A stretch of 64,000 bases of DNA from an uncultured Lachnospiraceae bacterium (GCA_910587085.1 CAJUMC010000003.1:55597-119596); one strand, 5' to 3'. Counted from the first letter of the stretch, positions 16,139-25,546 are shown. The notes: generated by a model from the sequence alone, not told the origin. Made by a program: numbers and translations.

Positions 16139-17734
16139 TCAGTACTCTACCATTTTTACCTCTGCACGATCTTTTATCAGCCGGCAGTACTGTATCTGCG
16201 ACCGGACATGATAAATCACATTATACAAAATTACCTTGACGCCCGGATAAATCACGCCCTTGACCCGCACACAGCCGCCGGACTGCTCACCTGCCTGTTC
16301 CTGAAGCTCGTTCATGCGATCCACCGACTGCTTGATATCCTGGCCCAGCCTGAGCTTTGACTGACAGGCGGCGCGCAGCAGCTCCAGCTTATCCGGCTCC
16401 AGTTTCTCCCCGGATCTCATCCGCTTGCTCAGCAGCGCGTACGTCCGGGTGACCTTTTCCAGCTCCGCCTCCATTTTCGGCAGTTCCTCATTGAGCCGGT
16501 GATATTCAGCCATCAGCTCCGGAGCACAGCCGATTTCCAGAAGCGTAGCAGTTCCCATGGAGGACCCCGCCGTCTTTACGGAAATGCCGGCGCCCGAACG
16601 AATTTCTCCGCCTGCAACAAGTCCTCTCCTTCCGGAAGCGATCACTTCCCCGCGCGCCGTCACCCTGCTGTGCAGAATGGCGTCCGTCTCCACATAACCG
16701 CCGGAATAGACCTCTGCATTCTCGATAAACTTCGAGATCACATTGCCCTCCGCATTCAGCTTTCCGCGGCCCATTCCCTGAATGCCCCGCTTCAGGATTA
16801 TCTGTCCGCCCGCATAGAGCTCGGCGCCCTCCACAACACCGTCCACAATAATATCACCCTTTGCACGAACGGTAAAGCCGGTCAGCACATTGCCTCGCAC
16901 CATAACGGTTCCCTCAAAGCTGATATCGCCGGTCGAGGTATCCACATCGGCAGGGATCTCATAATTGTTTGATACAAAGATGCTGCCGGAAATAAGCGAA
17001 ACATGACCGTCAACCAGGGAGAGCAGCTGGCAGCCATCCTCGGACACCTGGGTATTCTTCTCCTGCTTCAGCACAATCCTTTTGACGTTCGCAGGACGAA
17101 TCACTCTCCCGGTCACGTCGATCCCCGGCTTTCCCGGAATCGCAGGCGTCAGCGTGGCTATGCAGTCCCCCGCATGCACCGGATTCAGTGTCTCGAGCTG
17201 ATGAAAATCCACGCTCCCGTCCTCGTTCAGCTTCGGCTTGCGGGAAAGGTCTGTATTGAAGTGGTAAGTGATAGTCGCATTCTTCCCTTCCACCTGCGGC
17301 ATCGCCTTCGCAAGAAGATAATCCTGGTTGTACTGCGGGTCCTCAAGGAACGAATCCAGCGCTTCCTCAACCAGCCCGAACTTTACTCCGGCCAGCAGCA
17401 GGCTGCTGATAATATCGTCCCTCGTCATCTTTTTTCCGTTGCTCGAGGCAGGATAAAACCGTCCGACCGCCTCGCTTCTTGCCTCATTGATTTTTACATA
17501 CACCGACTCGTTCTCCGGCGCAATCTGAGCCGGACTTATTTTCACGCACGAAAAGGCCGTAACATCACTTACCGCCTTTAACACTGCCGTTCTGTCATAT
17601 TCTATATTCTTCCAGTGAAGATAATCCTCAATTTCCTTCAGGTCGTGACGCTTCCCGTCCTCGCCCTGATACAGCATAAGATATGTGCCGTCCGCCTTTA
17701 CAGCCAGACTAAAATAGGCTGCTCTGTTTGCCAT
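16139..17734 (-). CDS. fapA: FapA-family (DUF342) polymer-forming protein
   Basis: 531 aa. The N-terminal domain (about 1-170) is followed by a right-handed beta-helix built of repeats such as 'TGDISFEGTVMVRGNVLTGFTVRAKGDIIVDGVVEGAELYAGG', and a C-terminal coiled coil (about 425-490). FapA (DUF342) proteins occur in flagellar operons and resemble bactofilins in their beta-helix core. In Vibrio FapA influences polar flagellar assembly and glucose-linked control; in Clostridia the role is untested. GTATGGCG places two ATGs in frame, and 17734 fits the AAAGGGG ribosome site better than 17740. It follows fliA by about 40 bp. Confidence 0.85.
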   Translation of the reverse strand: MANRAAYFSLAVKADGTYLMLYQGEDGKRHDLKEIEDYLHWKNIEYDRTAVLKAVSDVTAFSCVKISPAQIAPENESVYVKINEARSEAVGRFYPASSNGKKMTRDDIISSLLLAGVKFGLVEEALDSFLEDPQYNQDYLLAKAMPQVEGKNATITYHFNTDLSRKPKLNEDGSVDFHQLETLNPVHAGDCIATLTPAIPGKPGIDVTGRVIRPANVKRIVLKQEKNTQVSEDGCQLLSLVDGHVSLISGSIFVSNNYEIPADVDTSTGDISFEGTVMVRGNVLTGFTVRAKGDIIVDGVVEGAELYAGGQIILKRGIQGMGRGKLNAEGNVISKFIENAEVYSGGYVETDAILHSRVTARGEVIASGRRGLVAGGEIRSGAGISVKTAGSSMGTATLLEIGCAPELMAEYHRLNEELPKMEAELEKVTRTYALLSKRMRSGEKLEPDKLELLRAACQSKLRLGQDIKQSVDRMNELQEQAGEQSGGCVRVKGVIYPGVKVILYNVIYHVRSQIQYCRLIKDRAEVKMVEY

Positions 17735-17773
17735 CGCCATACCCCTTTCTTGTCAGTTCCGATTTTCAATAGT

Positions 17774-18535
17774 CTACCCAAAAAACAAATCCATATTGCC
17801 GCCCAGCTTCAGTCTCATCTTCTGCAGCGCTTTCGTGTGAAGCTGCGAAACTCTTGACTCGGATACTTCAAGAATCGCGCTGATCTCCTTCAGGGTCAGA
17901 TCCTCATAGTAATACAAATATATTACCTTCTGCTCTTTTTCCGTCAGTTCCTTTAATGTTTTTGCGAGTATTTCCTTCAATTCCTTCCGCTCGACAATAC
18001 GCTCCGGCTGGATATAATCCTCGCTCGCCGGACTGTCAAACTTCGGCTCACCCTGCTCCATGCACTCGTCAAGGGACACAAGCCCCCCGATCTGTGTCTG
18101 CGCCTGCCAGCTCTCAAGCTCCTCCACAGAGATCTCAAGCTCCCTTGCAACCTCCTCGTCAGTCGCCATGCGCCCTGCCTGGCTCTCTAGCTTCTGATAT
18201 ACCGCATCAAGCCTTCTCTGCTTCTGGCGGAGCGTCCTCGGCACCCAGTCCATCTTGCGGATTTGGTCGAGAATGGCTCCCCGGATGCGCAGCGACGCAT
18301 ACGTTTCAAACTTTACGCCCTTGTCATAGTCAAATTTGTCAATTGCATCGATCAGGCCGAAGGTACCGTACCCGACCAGATCGTCATACTCCACATTGTA
18401 GCCGAGATACATGCTCAGCTTGCCTGCAACGATTTTTACAAGCCCTGCATACTCCAGGATCAAGCGCTCACGAAGTTCTGCGGTACGCTTTTTACTGTAT
18501 TCCTCCCATAGCCTCTGCTTTGCATCCGTATCCAT
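17774..18535 (-). CDS. fliA: Flagellar sigma factor sigma-28 (FliA/SigD)
   Basis: 253 aa. Region 2: 'RERLILEYAGLVKIVAGKLSMYLG...EYDDLVGYGTFGLIDAIDKFD...FETYASLRIRGAILDQIRKMDWVPR'. Region 3 follows, then region 4: 'LTEKEQKVIYLYYYEDLTLKEISAILEVSESRVSQLHTKAL'. This is the FliA/WhiG group, which directs RNA polymerase to late flagellar and chemotaxis promoters (flagellin, receptors). No FlgM anti-sigma gene is visible in the window. Its place near the end of the fla/che operon and before rpsB matches sigD in B. subtilis, where distance from the promoter affects motile/sessile switching. The start at 18535 has GGAG 6 bases upstream; 18547 is an alternative. Confidence 0.93.
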   Translation of the reverse strand: MDTDAKQRLWEEYSKKRTAELRERLILEYAGLVKIVAGKLSMYLGYNVEYDDLVGYGTFGLIDAIDKFDYDKGVKFETYASLRIRGAILDQIRKMDWVPRTLRQKQRRLDAVYQKLESQAGRMATDEEVARELEISVEELESWQAQTQIGGLVSLDECMEQGEPKFDSPASEDYIQPERIVERKELKEILAKTLKELTEKEQKVIYLYYYEDLTLKEISAILEVSESRVSQLHTKALQKMRLKLGGNMDLFFG

Positions 18536-18602
18536 CGCCTGCTCCATTCTAACCGGCTGTCACGGCTCGGCTCCCGCCGCTGCCGGCAAATATCGTTTCC
18601 GT

Positions 18603-18911
18603 TTAAGCCTGCTGTTCCTCTCCCGGTTCCTCTGCCTGCTCCTCCAGCAATTCCCCGTTCTCTGCGGCCTCCTTCTCTGCCGCAGCCCTTCTGGCCTCTT
18701 CCTCCGCCTGCCGGGCTGCCTCCTCGGCGGATGCGTTCATCTTGGAAATAATCCACTCCACAATTCTGCCGACTATCAGAAAAATAATCAGTACATCGAG
18801 AAGGGTTTCCAGGATGGAAAGAAGCGCAGCGCCCTTCAGCAGGCCGCAGAGAACGGTGAGCGCACCCGCGAGCAACATGATAACCGTTGATATGTTATGC
18901 TGCTTTTTCAT
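18603..18911 (-). CDS. Small two-helix membrane protein of the flagellar locus (102 aa)
   Basis: Two membrane helices (about 9-27 and 36-55) are followed by a highly charged, alanine/glutamate-rich tail predicted to be one long helix ('ASAEEAARQAEEEARRAAAEKEAAENGE'). No known domain. It lies between cheD and fliA, about 23 bp after cheD, and is probably translated from GGGGGAATTTAA ATG. It could act as a small membrane adaptor, but nothing in the sequence names a partner. Function unknown. Confidence 0.7.
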   Translation of the reverse strand: MKKQHNISTVIMLLAGALTVLCGLLKGAALLSILETLLDVLIIFLIVGRIVEWIISKMNASAEEAARQAEEEARRAAAEKEAAENGELLEEQAEEPGEEQQA

Positions 18912-18934
18912 TTAAATTCCCCCATATCCCGCAG

Positions 18935-19420
18935 CTATATCGTTTTTTGCGGTTTCCCGACGGCCTTGATCAGAAGGTCGCCAGTTTCCGGATAAAATTC
19001 AATGGTGCGCCCGTAGTTCAGGCCGGTATCCTCCGCAATCAGCCGGATTCTCATGGCTGAGAGCATATCCTTCACCGCCTTCACATTGCGGCTGCCGACC
19101 TGGAGCATCTCACTGTTGGTATTGAATGCGAACATCTGCGCACCGCCGGCGATTTTCGCCACCAGCGCGGTGCGCGTTGCACCGATCCTGACCATCCGCT
19201 GTACCAGCTCCGTGATTCCTGTGTCGGCAAACTTGGCAATATTATCGTTGTTTTTTATTGCTTTGCTGTCCGGAAGCATCACATGCACCATGCCCGAAAT
19301 CTTTTTTATCGGATCATATATTACGGTGCCGACACAGGAGCCGAGCCCGAGTGTTGTAATTGCATCCGGCGGCAGACAAAGATTCATGTCCGCCATCCCC
19401 ACTTTTATCATTGTTCCCAT
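18935..19420 (-). CDS. cheD: Chemoreceptor glutamine deamidase CheD
   Basis: 161 aa. The catalytic region 'TLGLGSCVGTVIYD' carries the nucleophile Cys and 'ISGMVHVMLPDS' the His. The later conserved 'AKIAGGAQMF' and 'GSRNVKAVKDML' segments are also present. CheD deamidates specific Gln residues of chemoreceptors and binds CheC, with which it forms an adaptation feedback loop. Both genes are adjacent here, 8 bp apart, so that system is complete. AGGAG precedes the ATG at 19420. Confidence 0.95.
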   Translation of the reverse strand: MGTMIKVGMADMNLCLPPDAITTLGLGSCVGTVIYDPIKKISGMVHVMLPDSKAIKNNDNIAKFADTGITELVQRMVRIGATRTALVAKIAGGAQMFAFNTNSEMLQVGSRNVKAVKDMLSAMRIRLIAEDTGLNYGRTIEFYPETGDLLIKAVGKPQKTI

Positions 19421-19428
19421 AACCGCTC

Positions 19429-20049
19429 CTAAAGACCAAGAGAGGTGAGAATGCGGCTGTAGGATTCCAGTGTCGGAATCAGAATGAAATAGCCGTTGAC
19501 CTCCGTACCCTCATCTCCGAATTCTGTCTGGATCAACAGTGCCTTGTCGCTGATCTTGCCAAATTCTATGGCTGGTACGCTTAAAATGGCGCCCGCCATA
19601 TCAATCGCCATATACGGTACGCTGGAGGTGATTGTAAGGTTTGTCAGGGTGGACAGAGATGACAGATATGCCCCTGCAATAATGTTGCCGATCTCCTGCA
19701 TCGCAGAGAGCTCCATCTCTGAAAATTCTTCCGCCCCGTTTTCCCCGTAACCGCCCATCAGCATCCGTACAATATTCTTTGCCGATGTTTTCTCGAGCAG
19801 AAACATCATCATGCCGTCGATGTCGTCCTGAAGCGTCAGCAGTATGCCGACCACGATATTTTCCGCGCCGCCGATCAGCTCGGCCAGCTCCTGAAATTCA
19901 AGCAGCTCGATCTTCGGCACCTTCATGTCCACCTTGGCCGACAGCATCTGGGAAAGCGCCGTCGTCGCGTTCCCGGCTCCGATGTTGCCGATCTCCCTCA
20001 GCACATCAAATTGCATATTATCCATCTGTTCGATTTTCACTTCCGCCAT
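19429..20049 (-). CDS. cheC: CheY-P phosphatase CheC
   Basis: 206 aa. Two copies of the CheC active-site helix are visible: 'LREIGNIGAGNATTALSQML' and 'MQEIGNIIAGAYLSSLSTL', each with the Glu/Asn pair needed to hydrolyse CheY-phosphate. CheC binds CheD, which raises its phosphatase activity. FliY in the same operon carries related CheC-like repeats. Genes cheW and cheD flank it. Confidence 0.95.
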   Translation of the reverse strand: MAEVKIEQMDNMQFDVLREIGNIGAGNATTALSQMLSAKVDMKVPKIELLEFQELAELIGGAENIVVGILLTLQDDIDGMMMFLLEKTSAKNIVRMLMGGYGENGAEEFSEMELSAMQEIGNIIAGAYLSSLSTLTNLTITSSVPYMAIDMAGAILSVPAIEFGKISDKALLIQTEFGDEGTEVNGYFILIPTLESYSRILTSLGL

Positions 20050-20099
20050 AAATTCTTCCTTTCCCTATCCGAAGGCTGGCCCGCCTCCCGTCCGGCCTG

Positions 20100-20561
20100 T
20101 CATACGGCCGCTTCCTTTTCCACGACTACGGACGGAACATTCAGCAGGGACACCAGACCGTCCGGCTGTTTTCCAATACCGGACAGATAAGTGCTCCTCT
20201 CGTCGTTCGAGCTGCTGACCTTGTCAATGCTGTCCGCGCCCAGCGTGATAACCTCCTTGACCTCGTCGACAATCATGCCGATGGCCGCCTGCGGCTCAAT
20301 CTTAATGATGAGGATGCGGGTCGGGCCGCGGAATTCATCCGGCTCCAGACCGAATTTCAGGCGCAGGCTCATAACGGGAATGATCTCGCCGCGTATATTG
20401 ATGACGCCCCGGAAATAGGACTGCGCCTTCGGGACTCTCGTCACGCGCTGCATGCGCACAATATTGTCAACATACTGGATATCGATTCCGTACTGCTCAT
20501 TTCCTAGCTTTACCACAATATACTGCTTCGCCTCAAGCTCTTCGTTCTTCTTCTCTTCCAT
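20100..20561 (-). CDS. cheW: Chemotaxis coupling protein CheW
   Basis: 153 aa, a single SH3-like CheW domain from about residue 12 ('QYIVVKLGNEQYGIDIQYVDNIVRMQRVTRVPKA', 'YFRGVINIRGEIIPVMSLRLKFGL', 'MIVDEVKEVITL'). CheW links chemoreceptors to CheA. An acidic N-terminal extension of about 12 residues precedes the domain. It starts 15 bp after the cheA stop with GGGAGGGG as ribosome site. Confidence 0.95.
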   Translation of the reverse strand: MEEKKNEELEAKQYIVVKLGNEQYGIDIQYVDNIVRMQRVTRVPKAQSYFRGVINIRGEIIPVMSLRLKFGLEPDEFRGPTRILIIKIEPQAAIGMIVDEVKEVITLGADSIDKVSSSNDERSTYLSGIGKQPDGLVSLLNVPSVVVEKEAAV

Positions 20562-20576
20562 GGTAAGCCCCTCCCG

Positions 20577-22682
20577 TTATACTAATACGTTCACATCGAG
20601 AATCAGCGCGATCTCGCCGTCGCCGAGGATCGTGGCGCCGCTGATCAGCTTGCTGTTGTTGATGTATTTCCCGATGGACTTGATTACGATCTCAAGCTGC
20701 CCGATCAGGTTGTCGACAATCAGTCCGGCAAGTCTGTCGCCCTTCTTGACGATTACGACCGTGAGGCTCTCCGGCTTCTCCTCCTTCGGCTCCACATCAA
20801 GCACCTGGTCAAGATGAATAAGCGGCACCACAGAGCCGCGCAGATTGATTACTTCCTTGTTCTGCACGTATTTTACATCACTCAGCGGCACATCCTCGAT
20901 CGTCTCGATGCTGTTGAGCGGGATTGCGTATTTTTCGCTGCCGAGCTCCACCATAAGCGCCTGGATAATGGCGAGCGTGAGCGGCAGGCGGATAATAAAA
21001 TTGCTGCCCTCGCCGAGCGCTGTCTTCGTCTCGATGCTGCCCCCCAGGGTCTCGATTTTCGTCTTTACCACATCGAGCCCGACGCCCCGTCCGGACACGT
21101 CGGAAATCACCTCCGCAGTGGAAAAGCTTGGGCGGAACAGAAGGTCGATCAGCTCCTTGTCCGTCATAGCCTCCGCCTGCTCCGGGGTGATGGTGCCCTT
21201 TGCAAGCGCTTTCTGCTTTATCTTTTCAACGTCGATGCCGGCGCCGTCGTCCCGCACCTCGATGACAACGTTGTTGCCCTCCTGGTATGCGTCGAGGAAA
21301 ATCGATCCCGACTCCGGCTTCCCAAGACGTACTCTCTCGGCGTTCTGCTCAAGACCGTGGTCGGCTGCATTCCGCAGGAGATGCATCAGAGGATCGCCGA
21401 TTTCGTCGATCACGGTGCGGTCGAGCTCCGTGTCCTCACCGGTCATAAAAAGCTCCATTTTTTTGCCTAGCTTCTTGCTCAGATCACGGATCATGCGAGG
21501 AAAGCGGTTTACCACGCTCTCGATCGGCACCATCCGCACCTTCATAACGGACTGGTGCAGACTGGTCGTGATTCGCTCCAGATATTCAATCTGCTCGTTG
21601 AAATTACCGTCGCGCGTGCTCTTGCTCTCCGTATCGCTCATGGAGACAAGGCCGTTTTTGGCGATGATCAGCTCGCTGACCAGGTTCATCAGATCGTCGA
21701 GCTTCTCGATATCGACACGCACAGAGCGGTTTACCACCTGCTTTGCCGTATTTTTCGCCGCTGCCTTCGGCTGCTCCTTCTTCTGTGCAGCCGCCTGCTC
21801 CTGCGGATGCGGCTGTTCCGCTGCGGCCGCAGCTGTCCCTGCACCTCCCGTCGGTGCGGGCGCCGCCTGCTCCTTCGGAGCCGCAGGAGCTGGCTGTGCC
21901 TGAACCGGAGCCGGCGCAGTCAGATTGGCCGGCACAATTACCGTATCCCGGATCTCGGAAACGCTCATGATAATTGCCCGGATCTCCTCGAGGGATTTCA
22001 TCGTCAGCAGCACGATGGAAAATTCGAAATCAAACTTTTCGTCCTCGATATCCTGCACCTCAGGCAGCGACTTTATGACGTCGCCGGCATCCTCAAGCGC
22101 CTTGAATACAAGAAACGCCCGGGCCGCTTTCAGGATGCAGCCCTCCTCTATGTAAACGGTAATCTCAAATACATTCTCACCGTCGGATTTGGCCTTCAGA
22201 GCCGCCGCGAGCTCATGCTCCGCAAGAGTGAGCGACGCCGTTGCCTTTCTGCCGTCCGCGCCGGCCTTCTCCTCCTGCTTCTCCTCCGCCGTGCCGAGTC
22301 CGGCCTCGAGTATCCGCTGAAGTCCGTCGATAATATCCTGGTTATCGTTCCGGCCCTCGTCCTGCGTGCTGATAATATTGTCCAGATAATTTTCAAGTGC
22401 GTCGAGGCCGCGGAACAGAATATCGACAAGGCTGGCGCCCGCCGTCATCCTGCCGTTGCGTATCTCGGAAAACACGTTTTCCATATCGTGCGTCAGCCGC
22501 TGCATGCGCTTGTAGCCCATCGTCCCGGCCATTCCCTTGAGCGAATGCGCCGCGCGGAAGATCTCGTTGATGGTATCCTCGTTTTCGGGCTCCTTCTCCA
22601 GTATAAGCAGCTGTTCGTTCAGGTTCTGAAGATGTTCTCTCGTCTCATCGATGAAAATCTCTAAATATTGGCTTACATCCAT
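20577..22682 (-). CDS. cheA: Chemotaxis sensor kinase CheA
   Basis: 701 aa. P1/Hpt domain with phospho-accepting His46 in 'RAAHSLKGMAGTMG'. A P2-like CheY/CheB docking region lies at about 175-285. An Ala/Pro/Gln linker (about 285-345) leads to the P3 dimerisation helices. The P4 ATP-binding domain has 'LLRNAADHGLE', 'VRDDGAGID' and 'GRGVGLDVV'. A C-terminal CheW-like P5 follows. It phosphorylates CheY and CheB in response to receptors. The start at 22682 lies one base after the cheB stop (coupling); the longer frame into cheB is a shadow. Confidence 0.97.
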   Translation of the reverse strand: MDVSQYLEIFIDETREHLQNLNEQLLILEKEPENEDTINEIFRAAHSLKGMAGTMGYKRMQRLTHDMENVFSEIRNGRMTAGASLVDILFRGLDALENYLDNIISTQDEGRNDNQDIIDGLQRILEAGLGTAEEKQEEKAGADGRKATASLTLAEHELAAALKAKSDGENVFEITVYIEEGCILKAARAFLVFKALEDAGDVIKSLPEVQDIEDEKFDFEFSIVLLTMKSLEEIRAIIMSVSEIRDTVIVPANLTAPAPVQAQPAPAAPKEQAAPAPTGGAGTAAAAAEQPHPQEQAAAQKKEQPKAAAKNTAKQVVNRSVRVDIEKLDDLMNLVSELIIAKNGLVSMSDTESKSTRDGNFNEQIEYLERITTSLHQSVMKVRMVPIESVVNRFPRMIRDLSKKLGKKMELFMTGEDTELDRTVIDEIGDPLMHLLRNAADHGLEQNAERVRLGKPESGSIFLDAYQEGNNVVIEVRDDGAGIDVEKIKQKALAKGTITPEQAEAMTDKELIDLLFRPSFSTAEVISDVSGRGVGLDVVKTKIETLGGSIETKTALGEGSNFIIRLPLTLAIIQALMVELGSEKYAIPLNSIETIEDVPLSDVKYVQNKEVINLRGSVVPLIHLDQVLDVEPKEEKPESLTVVIVKKGDRLAGLIVDNLIGQLEIVIKSIGKYINNSKLISGATILGDGEIALILDVNVLV

Positions 22683-22683
22683 C

Positions 22684-23820
22684 TTAACGTACCCCCACAT
22701 TCTTCGTGATTGCTTCCGCCACCGCCGTAAGCGGAACCACCTCGTCCACCAGCCCGGCCTCCGCAACCACCCGCGGCATGCCGTAAACCGTACAGGTCGG
22801 TTCGTCCTGCGCGATGACGTAGATGTTCTTTTGATTGTTCAGCTGTTTGATCCCAAGTGTCCCGTCACCGCCCATTCCGGTAAGCACCACACAGGTAATT
22901 TCGTCAAAGTCCAGCTCCGTCAGCGATTCGTAAAGGATGTCTGCGCACGGCTTCAGCCCGCCCCTGGCCGGTTCGTCCGCGTTCAAAGCGATCTGATATC
23001 CGCCGCCCCGCTTCACGACGCGCATCTGACTCCCTCCCTTGGCAATATAGACCGTCCCCTTCTGGAGAACATCCCCCTCCTCGGCCTCTTTCACCGTGAT
23101 TTTGCTCAGTTCGTTCAGCCGGTCGGCAAGCGACTTTGTAAAGCCCGGCGGCATGTGCTGCACAAGCACAAACGGAGCGTCCAGTTCTGCCGGAAGAAGC
23201 GGTATTACGGACTGCAGCGCCTTCGGTCCTCCCGTGGAGCAGGCCAGCGCGACAAGCTTTTTGGACCCGGCAGGAACCTGGCGGTGCGGTGCGCGCTTTA
23301 CCGGCGCAGAGGTAGCACCGTACAGAGCCTTGGATGCCGCGGAGGTGATGCTCTCCGCCTTCGGCCTGGCAGCCGCCTGTCTGGCCGGGGCTGCAGGAAG
23401 ACCGAAATCCACGCCGGTCGCCGCTTTGAGCGAGGCGAGCAGCATGCTCCGGAACGTGTTGTTCCTGGCCTCCATAAAACTGTCCGGCTTCGTCACAAAA
23501 TCAAAAGCTCCCAGCTCAAGACAGCGGACCGTTTCCTTGGCCCCCTCCTTCGCGACGGTGCTGACGATAATCACCTTCTGGCGGATTTTAAGCTTTTCCA
23601 GCTGCTCGAGAAACTCAATGCCGTTCATTCTCGGCATATTGATGTCGAGAAGAATTGCATCATACCTCCCCCTTTCACGGGTGACCAGATCAAATGCTTC
23701 CAGTCCGTTCATGGCAAGGTCGGACACCTGAAATCTCTCGTCGCTGTTTATTATATCAGAGATCAGCCTTCTCATAAGTGCAGAATCATCAACTACTAAA
23801 ATATTTTTTTTCCTGCCCAT
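22684..23820 (-). CDS. cheB: Protein-glutamate methylesterase/glutamine deamidase CheB
   Basis: 378 aa. The receiver domain has phospho-acceptor Asp59 ('AILLDINMPRMNG'), then a variable linker (about 135-180). The catalytic domain carries the Ser nucleophile in 'ACSTGGPKAL', His in 'QHMPPGF' and Asp in 'GMGGDGTLG'. CheB removes methyl groups from receptors after phosphorylation by CheA. No cheR is in the window. AAGGAGG precedes the ATG. It is followed by cheA after one base. Confidence 0.96.
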   Translation of the reverse strand: MGRKKNILVVDDSALMRRLISDIINSDERFQVSDLAMNGLEAFDLVTRERGRYDAILLDINMPRMNGIEFLEQLEKLKIRQKVIIVSTVAKEGAKETVRCLELGAFDFVTKPDSFMEARNNTFRSMLLASLKAATGVDFGLPAAPARQAAARPKAESITSAASKALYGATSAPVKRAPHRQVPAGSKKLVALACSTGGPKALQSVIPLLPAELDAPFVLVQHMPPGFTKSLADRLNELSKITVKEAEEGDVLQKGTVYIAKGGSQMRVVKRGGGYQIALNADEPARGGLKPCADILYESLTELDFDEITCVVLTGMGGDGTLGIKQLNNQKNIYVIAQDEPTCTVYGMPRVVAEAGLVDEVVPLTAVAEAITKNVGVR

Positions 23821-23914
23821 CCGTCATCCTCCTTTTGGAAAGCCTTTCTGCTCTCTGCCGTTCTTTTTGGTAGCTTTCCTGCTCTCTGCCATTCTGCTTT
23901 ATCCGGCCGCTCCA

Positions 23915-23945
23915 GGTGCGGCAAAATTTCCGTTTCTGCCGCACC
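23915..23945. repeat. Intra-operon inverted repeat upstream of cheB
   Basis: Nine-bp perfect stem GGTGCGGCA/TGCCGCACC with a 13-base loop, in the about 140-bp gap between the PilZ gene and cheB. No T-run follows on the minus strand, so it is not a simple terminator. A near-duplicate segment (TGCTCTCTGCC) appears twice just beside it. Confidence 0.6.
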
Positions 23946-23962
23946 CGCAGCCGGCACCTTAT

Positions 23963-24643
23963 CTATTCTCGCGGATTTCTCTCCCTCTTTCTCCGTTTTC
24001 TGTCCACTTCAAATATATATTTTACAATGGCCTCCCTGGCATTTTCGGTAATATCCAGGAATTCCAGCCTGTTTTCATAGCCTGATTCCCGATTGACAAG
24101 CCGGCTGCTCGAAACAACCCTGGAGAGCAGGGCAAAATCCTTTTCCGCTCCCCCGGCCGCCAGACGGAAATACGCCGTCAGCTGCGCGCCCGGCTCAAAC
24201 TGCTTCTCGCTGTTGAACCGCAGCCCGCCCCCGCTGATATCAATAATTACCCCGGAATACAGCGCGTCGTCGCCCTCCGTCAGCCGGCAGGACATATCCA
24301 CAATGCAGTTGAGGCGGTAGAACTGTCTCCGCTGATACCGCTCCAGCTCCGATACAAACACAAGATCCGCATAATACAGCTGATTCGAGCGATACCGGCT
24401 CTCGACCTGGGCAACGCAGTGAAACAGCCCTCTCACCGTATAAAAATACAGATTATACGTCTCCCCCGGCTCGAGGAGAACCATTTTTCCTCCCTCCATC
24501 GGCATGGCGATCTGGATGATTGAGGAATCCTTTATGTCCGTCACCTGACTGACGTAGGTTTTCCCCTCGCCATCCAGCTTGAAAGGAGTCCGGCGATAGC
24601 GCGTCATTTCAATTTTTTGTCCGACGGAAAGTGAAATACTCAT
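23963..24643 (-). CDS. YcgR-like flagellar brake protein with PilZ domain
   Basis: 226 aa. The N-terminal YcgR-type beta domain (about 1-98) is followed by a PilZ domain with both cyclic-di-GMP motifs: RQFYR (residues 106-110, RxxxR) and DISGGG (135-140, DxSxxG). When loaded with c-di-GMP, YcgR proteins bind the motor (MotA/FliG) and slow it; DgrA/YpfA plays this part in Bacillus. The location between flhG and cheB, inside the operon that also encodes MotA and FliG, supports the same job. RBS AAGGAAA precedes the ATG. Confidence 0.88.
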   Translation of the reverse strand: MSISLSVGQKIEMTRYRRTPFKLDGEGKTYVSQVTDIKDSSIIQIAMPMEGGKMVLLEPGETYNLYFYTVRGLFHCVAQVESRYRSNQLYYADLVFVSELERYQRRQFYRLNCIVDMSCRLTEGDDALYSGVIIDISGGGLRFNSEKQFEPGAQLTAYFRLAAGGAEKDFALLSRVVSSSRLVNRESGYENRLEFLDITENAREAIVKYIFEVDRKRRKRERNPRE

Positions 24644-24658
24644 TTTTTTATTTCCTTT

Positions 24659-25546
24659 TTATTTTTGTTTATGTGCTGATTTTATTAAGTTGGAAAAAAG
24701 CTGCGCAATTCCTTTTTTCTCAGCAACCGGTTCGCTGCTGGTTCCCTCCAGAAGCTTTGCCAGCTCTTTCAGCGCTCTGCCTGCACTCGAATTCGGCGCC
24801 GAAATCACGACCGGCTTCTGCCGGATAATTGCGCGGGAAACCTGGTCGTCCTGCGGAATATCCCCGAGATACTCCAGCTCGAAGCTTAAAAATCTCGATG
24901 CGACAACACGGAGTTTTTCAAAGAGCTCCCGCCCGTCGCTGCCGCTGCCGACGCGGTTTGCAACCATCCGTATTCTTGTGTGCTCCGTCGAAAATTCCGA
25001 CTTCCGATTCAGCGTTTTCAGCAGAGCATAGGCATCCGTAATGGAGGTCGGTTCCGGCGTGACAACCAGAAGAACCTCGGCGCTCGCCGCTACAAACTCC
25101 AGCACGCTGTCCGCGATCCCCGCCCCCGTATCAATAATAATGATATCGGCCAGCTCATCCAGTTCCTGCAGGCGCGCTGTCAGATTCATAATCTGCTCCC
25201 TCGTCATCCTCGCAAGCTCGTGAATGCCGGAGCCGCCCGAGATAAAGCCGATATTCTCCGGCCCCTGCGTAATTATGCCGGCGATGCTTTTTCCGCCGAA
25301 CATCACATCCGCAAGATTGTACTGCGGCCGGATTCCGAGCATAACTTCAATGTTTGCGAGACCGAAATCCGCATCCATAACGATTACTCTGTTTCCGGCC
25401 CGCGAAAGCTCGATCGCCAGATTGACCGACGTGCTGGTTTTTCCGACGCCGCCCTTGCCGCTCGTCACCGTGATGACCCGGGCAATGCCCGCAGGCGGAT
25501 TGCTGTTCTGTCTTACAAGCTTTCTCAACTGTTCTGCCTGATCCAT
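24659..25546 (-). CDS. flhG: MinD-like ATPase FlhG (FleN/YlxH)
   Basis: 295 aa. Deviant Walker A 'SGKGGVGKTSTSVNLA', Walker A' 'DADFGLANIEVMLG' and switch 'IIIDTGAGI' define a ParA/MinD-type ATPase. The N-terminal 'DQAEQLRKLVRQ' matches the FlhG segment that stimulates the FlhF GTPase. The C-terminus ('IAQLFSNLIKSA') looks like an amphipathic membrane-targeting helix. FlhG controls flagellar number and C-ring assembly together with FlhF, whose gene is directly adjacent. Confidence 0.94.
   Translation of the reverse strand: MDQAEQLRKLVRQNSNPPAGIARVITVTSGKGGVGKTSTSVNLAIELSRAGNRVIVMDADFGLANIEVMLGIRPQYNLADVMFGGKSIAGIITQGPENIGFISGGSGIHELARMTREQIMNLTARLQELDELADIIIIDTGAGIADSVLEFVAASAEVLLVVTPEPTSITDAYALLKTLNRKSEFSTEHTRIRMVANRVGSGSDGRELFEKLRVVASRFLSFELEYLGDIPQDDQVSRAIIRQKPVVISAPNSSAGRALKELAKLLEGTSSEPVAEKKGIAQLFSNLIKSAHKQK

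Noticed and set aside
20814..23799. Several plus-strand frames of 210-380 codons
   Set aside because: Opposite cheA and cheB, arginine/leucine-rich, no conserved motifs or ribosome sites.
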